NCBI GenBank assembly: GCA_002928535.1
Contig: PERG01000008.1
Span: forward strand, 1 to 64,000
Length of the DNA: 64,000 nt
Direction of reading: 5' to 3'
DNA from: Methylotenera sp.
Lineage (GTDB): Bacteria; Pseudomonadota; Gammaproteobacteria; Burkholderiales; Methylophilaceae
Part shown: positions 51,501 to 59,226 of the stretch, one piece after another
Position numbering within the stretch: position 1 is the stretch's first letter
Layout: the number at the start of each line of letters is the position of its first letter
The notes under the pieces: model-generated
Databases searched by the model: none
The model's input: only the letters and a program-made list of their open reading frames with translations
What the model was told of the DNA's origin: nothing
Translations under genes and position numbers: made by a program

Positions 51501-54500
51501 CTATCTTCAAGTGCCGCTTGAGCCGCAATGGCATTTACTACTATCGGTGCATCATTGGTGTTTTGTACAGCAAGATTAAATACTTGATTAACCGAAGCAC
51601 CCGCTAAATCGGTGGCGGTAAGCATGAGGCTAAGGCTGTCTACGCTGTCGTTATTGGGTGTGCCACTAAAAGTCTGTGTAGTTGCATCAAAATTCAGCCA
51701 TGCAGGTAATACACTACCATCTGTTAGGCTTACGCTGTAAGCAAGAACATCATCACTATCTGCATCAGTAAAACTATCTGTTGGTACCGTAAAGCTAAAG
51801 GTCGCATCTTCAAATGTAGTGATGTCAGCAATTGCACTGTTAATGATAGGGGCGTGGTTTGCGGGTGTCGTTACCGCCAGCGCTTCCATTTGCACAGCGG
51901 TGAGTATGGTGCCATCGGCAAATTTGTAAAATTCAACGCCATAGTAACCATTGTAATTATAAGGATCATTCACAGGGTCAGGTAGTACAACCCGCAATGT
52001 CTGCGTGGCATCACCCCAGGTAATCTCCAGAGTATCGTAAGTTTTACCAGTATCTATCACAAAACCTGGTATATCTAACTCGGGGTTGATAGATCCCCGA
52101 CTCACCCGAATATCATTAACGCTTAAGCCAGAACTGAATTCGATGGTGTCGGTGCTATAGCGGCTACCGCCCATTCCCATATAGCCAACTCCACTGGCCA
52201 CAATATCTTCAAATACTTCATCAATCAGCTTGATGCCTGTCTCACTTATATTAATTAGGTAAGTATCATCACCATCGTTACCCGAGAGAAAATCATTGCC
52301 GGTACCTGCAATAATCACATCATCATGATAAGTTCCAAAAATGCTATCGTTGCCTTCTTCCCCGTTGAAAAAATTGCCTATTGGCCCATAACCGCTCCAA
52401 CCATAAGCGCGGATAATATCGTTGCCTGCTCCGGCAAATACTGCCATTACACCGCTATAGCGGACATCAATGACATTATCAGAAGCACCCGCCTGCAGCT
52501 TGTCTAACACCCAAGCTGAATATTCTTTTGTAGCAGTTACTGTTACGGTATAAGATCCAGAATCATCATTAGAACTGCCGCCACCCTCAAGAAACCCTAC
52601 AAACTTAGGGCTACCCGCTGCATCTACCTGCCCATAGTCAAATATAGGGATAGCATACGCGCCCGTACTGATAGTTTGGCTGTACTGACTGCCTGAGATG
52701 ACCTTGCTGTAACTACCAGTCTCCTCATACTGATAGTGCTCATAGTCTGAGATACGATAAATCGTAGCTTCATCACTATAAGTCTCAGTAAAGTCGATAC
52801 CCAAAGTTCTATGCCTATCATCTTCTATCCACTCAAAATGATTTGAATCAATTTGTTTACCCGAATAATGATTTGCAACTAAAAAAGCATCAGTCAAGGC
52901 GATTTGCCGTTGCCCTACCACCCATTTGTTATAAGCACTTTGCACCAAATCTGTTGGCGCCTGATTAACTTCTTGTATGAGATCAGCCATTGTACGCACT
53001 GAACCATCAGTCATCTTCACCTGCCACCCTTGAGAGCCGCTGTAATAATCTTTGATTAGCATGCCATCGGGCGGAAAGTCAGAATAGACATTATTGCTAT
53101 TTTCTTGCAGGTGAAAGTAATCGACATTACGCGAGCCTTGCACCCCTATATAAAGGTCGTTACCGCGTTTTTGTATCTCAATTCCGTTGAAGTCCAGCCC
53201 TAGCGGCAGGGCGATGATATTATTATCAGTGCTTTCTATAACGGTGTCAGGGTCAACTACTGGGTCATAACCTACGGCCTCACCCCGTGTCCAGCCCAGC
53301 ACATAAGTATCGACCCCAGCACCACCAATTAAGGTATCGCTACCCAGCCCACCAATCAGCGTATCGTTACCCGCCCCACCTACAAGCCGGTTGTTGTAGT
53401 CATCACCATTTAGCGTACTCCCATTCTGAGTAGCGACAATGTCAGCTATGTCCAAGCTATTGACCACAGTCAAATCTTGCTGGCTACCATCGCCGTACTT
53501 AATGACCTGCAATTGGTTCGCTGGACTGTTGTACCAGTTGTTAATGGTAATGCTGTCATTACTATTATTGATACGAATCACTAATGCTCCGCTAGCAGCA
53601 TGTATGTAACTCACATCATTGGCAGTGATATCTGCTCCGAATTGTAGCGTGTTGATCTCGGTTTCATTTGCAGGGTAATCACTGAGGGTATCTTGTCCGT
53701 CACCGCGTTTAAATACATAGGTATCACTACCATTACCGCCATTTAATGCATCGTTTCCAAGCCCACCTTCGAGGGTGTCATTGCCATTGTTGCCGTTGAG
53801 AGTATCACTGCCGCCATCACCGTAAAGCTGATCGTTACTATTATCACCAATCAGATAATCATTCTCACTGCCTGCATGGATAACACCGCCTGTACTTGGT
53901 GTATTGAGGTAATCGTTATGTTGGGAGCCGTAAATGACGCTATTGGGTGCTGTGTAAATCGGGTTGGGGAAGGCCGTTTTGAGGTTGGTATAGCTGAGCG
54001 TTTGTCCATTAGAGAATTGGAATGTCATGGCATTGATTGACAGTGCAGAAACGGTGACACTGTTACTTTCTCCATAATGAATGACAAGGTTTTTGCTATT
54101 GGCGGTAGCACTGCTTGCTGGGTTAGGGAAGGTGACAGTAATGTTCTGTAGTGTAATGCCTGCACCAAAGATAATTTTGTGAGTGCCATCAGTATCTTGG
54201 ATATAGTCGTGACCATCGCCCAGATTCAACAGGTAGGTGTCGTTACCAGCATCGCCATGCAATTGGTCAGCGCCTGTGCCGCCGCTTAAGATGTCATTGC
54301 CATCACCTCCTAGTAATACATCGTTGTCTGCTTCGCCATTGAGGGTATCATTTCCGGCTTGACCCCACAGAGTATCAGCACCATTACCACCATTGAGCAG
54401 GTCGGCGGCGCCTTCAGTAGTTGCCCCATCCCCGATGAGTTGGTCATTGCCATCACCGCCGTTAATGGTGTCACTGCCCGCCTCACCAAACAGGTTATCT

Positions 54501-57500
54501 GCACCTTGGCCACCATCAATCGCGTCATCACCAGCATCACCGATGATTTGGTCTTCGCCTTCGCCGCCCATTATTGTGTCGTTGCCAGTGTTGCCGTTTA
54601 ATATGTCATTGCCACGGCCGCCACTTAAGTAGGTGTTGATGCCATATTGAGCATTGAGCGTATCGTCTTTAACCCCGCCAATGGCAGTGCCATTAACCGC
54701 GCTCATATTGAGTTGCGTCTGGAGGGTGTCGCCGACTAGGGTGGTATAGGCGATTTGTGTGCCATCTATTTCAAACACAGATTGTGCGTTACTAGTGCTG
54801 CCGTTCAGAATATAGCGAGTGCCCGTACCATCGTTAATGGCGATGGCTTGCTTAACCTGTGTAGCTTGGGTATTAGGGTTGATGGTGATAATACTCACCT
54901 GCTCCATCGTAATATTGGTCGCATTGCCTGAACCTGATTGGTTAGCTGAACCAAATTTGATGGTATTAGCATCTTGATCGACATCTTCTATGAAGTCCCC
55001 AACTTGTGCATAGTAGGTGTCTTGCCCGGCTCCGCCTGCCAGGTAATCACCATCACCTGTACTTATTAGCGTATCACTGCCTGCATCTCCGAACAGTGAG
55101 TCATGACCACTGCCGCCTTCTAGGGTATCATCACCGTCACCGCCTTTTAGTACATCATCATCTGCACCACCGTCTAGCAAGTCATTACCTGATTCGCCAA
55201 ATAACTGATCTTTTCCGGCGCCACCCAACAGGGTGTCGTTACCGCCTGCACCAACAACGCTATCATTGCCTGTGCCGCCATCAATGATGTCATTACCCTC
55301 ATATTGGCCTGAAACCTCATCGCCATCACCGGTGATGAGGTCATCACCCGCACCACCAAATATAATGTCATCGCCACCGCCACCTAAAATCGTGTCAGCG
55401 CCGCCGCCGCCGTCAATCAGGTCTTTACCATGGTATTGGCCAGCGAGTTTAGCTACACTGTAATCACCTTCTATCAAGTCATCGCCGTCACTACCCAGCA
55501 GAGTATCATCGCCACCATTACCCCATAACTTGTCATTACCCTCACCGCCATCTAAATAGTCACCCCCTTGGTACTGCTGAGGCGTGCCTAGCATATCACC
55601 AGAGAGTTCATCGTCACCTTTACCTCCCAATAAGGTGTTGTCGCCTGCACCGCCATATAAGTAATCATTGCCCATGCCACTATCTAGAATGTCGCCACCC
55701 ATTTGGCTGTAATCGGTGCTTTGTGGTGGGGTGTCAGTCCCGTGTAGAGGGAGCAGGTCTGCAACCAGTTCATCATTGCCTGCGCCACCCATGAGATAGT
55801 CTGCGCCGTAGCCGCCTATGAGTTCATCGTCTTCCGTACCGCCATCAATATTGTCGTTACCATCACCGCCAAATACATAGTCTTTGCCTTGGCTGCCAAA
55901 GATGTTGTCATCACCAGCGTTGCCATAAAGAATGTCATTGTCGTCACCGCCATCAATATAGTCAGTGGCACCAGTGCCGCCAATCACATCATCCCCCGTG
56001 CCGCCAAGCAAGGTTGAGCCTTGGGGGCTGGCGTTAGCTCCTGCGTAAATAATTGCCTCGGAGTTGTATTCGTCACCAGTATCTGGATCTGCGCCAGTAA
56101 TTTTCCAATGCGTGGTGAGGTAGGCACTGTCGAGGTAATACACCACGTCATCGGGGGATTCGGTGTGGTCTATTTGCCAGCTGGCGTTGAATTCTTTCCA
56201 GTCTTCAGGGCTTGCGTTAGAGATATAGCCATTAGTGAGATCATTGCCTGCACCTAGGATTAAATCATTGCCTGCACCGCCTATCAGAGTGACGACTGTT
56301 TGGTCGCCTCCTACTAAAACGTCATTGCCGGCGCTGCCGTCGATTACTTCATCGGCGGTATTGGGCTTGTAGTAGTCTGAATCATCGGTTTTTACTGTGG
56401 GTTGGCTGGCTTCATTGTCTTCAAGTTTGATACCTAGGTTGTCGGTGTGCCAGTCTTTAACAAAGATTCTTTCACCATTACTGAGAAAAATGTTGAGCGT
56501 GTCAATGCCATCGCCATTATGGTAGAGGGCGTAGCGGGTTTTTTCATCGGCGCTTTGCCAGAGGTTGGTAGTACCTTTGACTTGTTTTCCGCCTGTAAGG
56601 GTTTGGCCATCATGTTGTATCTTGCCTTCACCGTCGCTGTCTATGATAACGTCGTTGCCGTCGCCTTTGGCGTGGATGTAGGTATCAGTGCCTTCTCCGC
56701 CTTTAAGAAAATCAGCGCCTTTGCCGCCTGTGAGTTTGTCGTCGCCTGTCCCGCCAAGTAAGATATCTGCATCATCTTCACCATTGAGCGTGTCGGCATC
56801 AGCGCCACCTTCTAACCTGTCGCTACCTTTTCCGCCGTTTAGGGTGTCGTCTCCACCCATGCCGTAGAGGTGGTCAGCTTTGTCTGCGCCGGTGAGGGTG
56901 TCAGTATTGTCATCATTGCCAAAAATGAATTTACGTTGGTCACTGCTGAATTTATTAATGTTGATGATTTCACTGGTACTTTTGTCTTCAAAATATTGAC
57001 TGGGTGAATTGCTCACATAGCCTAGGCCAGTGTTGTTATCTACAAAGTCTTCTTTGTTAATTTTAACCACCCAACTGAGCATAGCGACGCGGTCTGCAAG
57101 GTACATGTCGCTAAAGTTGGCTTCGCCGTTAGCGATTTGTTCGGAGGTGAGTGCGCCATCATCATTCCATTGGTCATATAGCGTGCCTTGTACGGCTGCC
57201 AAGCTTGATTCAGCTGCGGCATCCGTAATCTTCAGTGCGAATGGTGTTAGATAATAAAGGCTTAGGAAAGCACCGAAATCTGAGCGAGCCTCTGAGGCCG
57301 AACTAGCTGGAGCTGCTAGGGTGACGTTGCCAACGAGGGATTGAAAGGTGGCAGAGTTTTGAAGATCATCCATGTTGTCATAAAAGGATTTACGGTTGGC
57401 GTCACTGGAGCCGGACGATATGATGGTATCAGTGATTGAGTTACCTAAAATCATGTTACGTAGGGCGTCTAAGGTTTTTTCGTAGGTGTCTTTAAAGTCG

Positions 57501-58522
57501 TTAGAGGCGTTACGAATAAAGCCAGATATTTGCATCAGACTGTTGATTAGGCTGGGGTCTAATTTCACTATGAGTGCCATTAGGTTTAAGCCATCCACAC
57601 CGTTCACGCTACTGTGATTGCCAACCACCTTGTTAATTGCATCAGGAAACTCTTCTTGGGCAATTGAAATAGCGTAGCCGGGGTCTACATTGCCGAATAA
57701 ATGCACTGCATCTCCCTCAGCTTCCAAGCGAGTGATATTGCTACCAGAACCCGGTGGGAAGCCGATGGAAGTTAAGAATGTATCCCCTATTGCAAAAAAT
57801 GTAGGCGCATTGAGAGTTACCACTTGGTCGGTATATTGTGGGAACATGCGTGCAAATAACAATGCAAGATGACCGCCTAAGCTGTGACCTGTGACATCTA
57901 CTTTTTCACCAGGTTGAATTAAAGCGGCACCTGTGCCGATGCCTTTGTCATTCGCTAAATCTGTAAACAAACTGCTGAAGCCAGCCTGCTGCGAAGCCCA
58001 TACCGCAATGTCATGCGCTGTGCCTTGCGGCAAAATAACAGTGGCGAGTTCAATTTGTTTTGCGAAAAACATCATGGCTATCTTCGCAATGTCATCATCG
58101 CTATATTGCACCGCTTCCCCGCCTACGGTGGTGAGTTCTTTTACATAGCGATAAAGTTGTATGGCTTGAAAATTGGCAAAGCCTGCACCTGCGATGCCCA
58201 AAGCATCAGCTATTGCTGCATCTGTTAATATTTGATCCAAACCTTCTGTAAATTCAGTGCCGCGAAGAGCGAGAACCTTTTTATTACTATCTAACCTGTC
58301 GGTAAATAAAGTGGCTGCGAACCCTGTAATATCGTTGGCATGTTGGTCTACAAGTAGATAGCGGGCCATGAATGCATTCTTTTGAACTGGCGTCATCCCA
58401 ACGCCATGCGCCTCACCAGAAGCAGTTAAGCCAACCTCATAAGAATTAACATCAAAATATGCATATGTAGCTAGTGCGGTACTTGCCAACTCAGATAATT
58501 TTTTTACATTTGTGATAGACAT
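48539..58522 (-). CDS. Giant RTX protein with lipase-like N-terminal domain, type I secreted
   Basis: This gene encodes 3327 residues. The N-terminal alpha/beta-hydrolase-like domain (about DNA 58480-57560) has LALRGTE, then GHSLGGHLALLFARM with nucleophile Ser214. Many blocks of RTX nonapeptides (GGxGNDxL type) bind calcium; the densest is 55010-56010. A less repetitive stretch lies at about 52500-52930. Three cadherin-like repeats occupy 50950-51860, and six 81-90-residue repeats cover about 49300-50900. The C-terminal end (NPSVWQAEVLKLG) should carry the uncleaved type I signal. I prefer ATG 58522 (AGAAGG six bases upstream) over GTG 58567. Flanking genes encode the exporter. Substrate and target are unknown. 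Confidence 0.9.
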   Translation of the reverse strand: MSITNVKKLSELASTALATYAYFDVNSYEVGLTASGEAHGVGMTPVQKNAFMARYLLVDQHANDITGFAATLFTDRLDSNKKVLALRGTEFTEGLDQILTDAAIADALGIAGAGFANFQAIQLYRYVKELTTVGGEAVQYSDDDIAKIAMMFFAKQIELATVILPQGTAHDIAVWASQQAGFSSLFTDLANDKGIGTGAALIQPGEKVDVTGHSLGGHLALLFARMFPQYTDQVVTLNAPTFFAIGDTFLTSIGFPPGSGSNITRLEAEGDAVHLFGNVDPGYAISIAQEEFPDAINKVVGNHSSVNGVDGLNLMALIVKLDPSLINSLMQISGFIRNASNDFKDTYEKTLDALRNMILGNSITDTIISSGSSDANRKSFYDNMDDLQNSATFQSLVGNVTLAAPASSASEARSDFGAFLSLYYLTPFALKITDAAAESSLAAVQGTLYDQWNDDGALTSEQIANGEANFSDMYLADRVAMLSWVVKINKEDFVDNNTGLGYVSNSPSQYFEDKSTSEIININKFSSDQRKFIFGNDDNTDTLTGADKADHLYGMGGDDTLNGGKGSDRLEGGADADTLNGEDDADILLGGTGDDKLTGGKGADFLKGGEGTDTYIHAKGDGNDVIIDSDGEGKIQHDGQTLTGGKQVKGTTNLWQSADEKTRYALYHNGDGIDTLNIFLSNGERIFVKDWHTDNLGIKLEDNEASQPTVKTDDSDYYKPNTADEVIDGSAGNDVLVGGDQTVVTLIGGAGNDLILGAGNDLTNGYISNASPEDWKEFNASWQIDHTESPDDVVYYLDSAYLTTHWKITGADPDTGDEYNSEAIIYAGANASPQGSTLLGGTGDDVIGGTGATDYIDGGDDNDILYGNAGDDNIFGSQGKDYVFGGDGNDNIDGGTEDDELIGGYGADYLMGGAGNDELVADLLPLHGTDTPPQSTDYSQMGGDILDSGMGNDYLYGGAGDNTLLGGKGDDELSGDMLGTPQQYQGGDYLDGGEGNDKLWGNGGDDTLLGSDGDDLIEGDYSVAKLAGQYHGKDLIDGGGGADTILGGGGDDIIFGGAGDDLITGDGDEVSGQYEGNDIIDGGTGNDSVVGAGGNDTLLGGAGKDQLFGESGNDLLDGGADDDVLKGGDGDDTLEGGSGHDSLFGDAGSDTLISTGDGDYLAGGAGQDTYYAQVGDFIEDVDQDANTIKFGSANQSGSGNATNITMEQVSIITINPNTQATQVKQAIAINDGTGTRYILNGSTSNAQSVFEIDGTQIAYTTLVGDTLQTQLNMSAVNGTAIGGVKDDTLNAQYGINTYLSGGRGNDILNGNTGNDTIMGGEGEDQIIGDAGDDAIDGGQGADNLFGEAGSDTINGGDGNDQLIGDGATTEGAADLLNGGNGADTLWGQAGNDTLNGEADNDVLLGGDGNDILSGGTGADQLHGDAGNDTYLLNLGDGHDYIQDTDGTHKIIFGAGITLQNITVTFPNPASSATANSKNLVIHYGESNSVTVSALSINAMTFQFSNGQTLSYTNLKTAFPNPIYTAPNSVIYGSQHNDYLNTPSTGGVIHAGSENDYLIGDNSNDQLYGDGGSDTLNGNNGNDTLEGGLGNDALNGGNGSDTYVFKRGDGQDTLSDYPANETEINTLQFGADITANDVSYIHAASGALVIRINNSNDSITINNWYNSPANQLQVIKYGDGSQQDLTVVNSLDIADIVATQNGSTLNGDDYNNRLVGGAGNDTLIGGLGSDTLIGGAGVDTYVLGWTRGEAVGYDPVVDPDTVIESTDNNIIALPLGLDFNGIEIQKRGNDLYIGVQGSRNVDYFHLQENSNNVYSDFPPDGMLIKDYYSGSQGWQVKMTDGSVRTMADLIQEVNQAPTDLVQSAYNKWVVGQRQIALTDAFLVANHYSGKQIDSNHFEWIEDDRHRTLGIDFTETYSDEATIYRISDYEHYQYEETGSYSKVISGSQYSQTISTGAYAIPIFDYGQVDAAGSPKFVGFLEGGGSSNDDSGSYTVTVTATKEYSAWVLDKLQAGASDNVIDVRYSGVMAVFAGAGNDIIRAYGWSGYGPIGNFFNGEEGNDSIFGTYHDDVIIAGTGNDFLSGNDGDDTYLINISETGIKLIDEVFEDIVASGVGYMGMGGSRYSTDTIEFSSGLSVNDIRVSRGSINPELDIPGFVIDTGKTYDTLEITWGDATQTLRVVLPDPVNDPYNYNGYYGVEFYKFADGTILTAVQMEALAVTTPANHAPIINSAIADITTFEDATFSFTVPTDSFTDADSDDVLAYSVSLTDGSVLPAWLNFDATTQTFSGTPNNDSVDSLSLMLTATDLAGASVNQVFNLAVQNTNDAPIVVNAIAAQAALEDSTFTFVVPANTFADVDTGDMLSYTATLVDGTALPSWITFDAVTRTFSGTPLNANIGNLQVKLIATDIAGVAISQTFDLNVTNINDAPTIIGNIADVDVIDGNALSMTLPVATLFEDTDVGDQLTYSVTLADGSALPAWLSFDPTTLLISGTPNGADIGSLSLQVTATDIAGTIANINFNLSVSAMADQVLTGTTANNVLTGGSGNDTLNGLAGTDTMTGGYGNDSYYVERSTDKVIEEVNQGTDTINTTVTYTLAANVENLVLLGTSSIAANGNELDNQLTGNTGSNTLDGKAGADQMTGGLGNDTYIVDDVSDVVTELENEGIDTIKSEVSYTLGDHQERLTLTGVEAINGTGNDLNNIMIGNDAANQLIGNEGNDNLNGGLGADTMIGGLGNDIYVVENTLDTIVEQAGEGTDAVQSSITYTLSAEVENLTLTGTATINGEGNELNNTITGNAADNQLIGHAGNDNLNGGLGADILIGGLGNDIYTVDNANDVVIEQAGEGTDRVNSNISYVLGDDLENLTLTGTDATMGTGNDLANTITGNAADNQLIGNAGNDNLNGGLGADTMIGGLDNDTYTVDNVGDAVIEQLDEGIDRVNSAIDYVLGSNLENLTLTGITAINGSGNELNNTITGNAADNLLNGNDGNDNLNGGLGADTMIGGLGNDIFTVDNVGDVVIEHLDEGVDRVNSSISYTLGDDLENLTLTGSADINGLGNGLANILTGNTGHNYLFGLVGNDTITGNAGNDVLQGGEGADTLSSHAGNDVLDGGAGADRLNGGTDNDLFIGGLDNDIITTGTGYDVIAFNKGDGQDIISASTGADNTLSLGGNFAYSDLSLTKTGNNLILKVGSSDQITLQNWYASGGINKSVVNLQVIAESIEGFSLGSTDDLRNNKIENFNFAGLVSQFDAAGATANWQLTDARLTAHLQAGSDSAAIGGNLAYQYGNDSSLTGMGLGYAQSIIASASFGQTAQTLNNPSVWQAEVLKLG
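49540..50880 (-). repeat. Tandem 270-base repeats inside the RTX gene
   Basis: The motif CCATTGAGGT and its variants recur at 49551, 49821, 50091, 50361 and 50631, exactly 270 bases apart (90 codons); a sixth, diverged unit is about 243 bases further. Each unit joins GNDNLNGGLGADTMIGGLGN-type RTX sequence to the segment around ENLTLTGT. Confidence 0.9.
50950..51860 (-). repeat. Three cadherin-like (dystroglycan-type) repeats inside the RTX gene
   Basis: NDAP-type boundaries recur near 51847, 51546 and 51243, about 300 bases apart. Each unit has LPAWLNFD or LPSWITFD and then SGTPNN or SGTPLN, the signature of Ig-like CADG folds. Confidence 0.85.
55010..56010 (-). repeat. Densest RTX nonapeptide block in the giant protein
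   Basis: Long runs of GGxGxDxLx units with interspersed QYxGxDxIDGGxG motifs. Together they form calcium-binding parallel beta-rolls that fold after secretion. Confidence 0.9.
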
Positions 58523-58556
58523 ATCAGCCTTCTGGATTTTTAGATTTATTAGCTTA

Positions 58557-59171
58557 TTAAAAGACACTCAAGATATTTTGATTTCGCCACTTCACGTTGT
58601 ACCAGTCACAGGTATTACCAGAAGGGGCATCAAGAAAGGTATGGTTTCTATCAAAAAGGGCATATCCAATATTAGTTAAACTTACCACTACTTTTTTGGT
58701 TCTCAAGTCTATGATTTGCTCACCATAGCGATTTGTTCTCAGCTCATTTTGTAAGGCCTCATTAAAATCGTTCCATTGATATGTCACCTTATTTACAAAA
58801 TTAGCAGGTCTATTCTCATAGTCATGTTCCCACCCATTTCTATTTCTTGGGTCAAGAGGAATTTCAGGCACTCTATTTGTTTTACCTACGTAATACATAT
58901 CGTATATTTGATTATCACTAGAATTTCTAAACCTAACGAAGCGAACATAAGGCAAACTCGCTATCACTAATGCTGAAAATTGACTAGTAGGCTTTCCCAA
59001 ATCTAGCTGCCAACCAACATCTCGTTCTAGTTTTTTCGTTACAACAAGTTGCGACTCTTGTTTACAAAGCTCTTTAAACCTGTAATAGCCTTTGATATTG
59101 TCAAAAAAGAACAAACCAATTAACAACGGAATAATACTGATATAGCCTATGGTTTTAAGTGTGTTTTTCAT
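58557..59171 (-). CDS. Unknown 204-residue protein with N-terminal membrane anchor
   Basis: I do not recognise the family. Residues about 7-25 form a single hydrophobic helix, and the remaining 180 residues are predicted periplasmic. Two cysteines outside the helix, in ELCKQES and GNTCDWY, could form a disulfide. It lies between the ABC exporter gene (55 bases upstream) and the RTX gene (34 bases downstream to the preferred start), on the same strand. The position suggests a role with the RTX protein, for instance as an immunity or folding factor, but no function can be assigned. Confidence 0.72.
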   Translation of the reverse strand: MKNTLKTIGYISIIPLLIGLFFFDNIKGYYRFKELCKQESQLVVTKKLERDVGWQLDLGKPTSQFSALVIASLPYVRFVRFRNSSDNQIYDMYYVGKTNRVPEIPLDPRNRNGWEHDYENRPANFVNKVTYQWNDFNEALQNELRTNRYGEQIIDLRTKKVVVSLTNIGYALFDRNHTFLDAPSGNTCDWYNVKWRNQNILSVF

Positions 59172-59226
59172 GCTGCAGCCCGAATATTAATAGGGGACAG
59201 ACCACGTTTTATTTCAACTTGTCTTC

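Noticed and set aside
49440-54632. Several serine/proline-rich frames opposite the RTX gene
   Set aside because: They are antisense translations of glycine/aspartate-rich repeats and recur with the repeat period.
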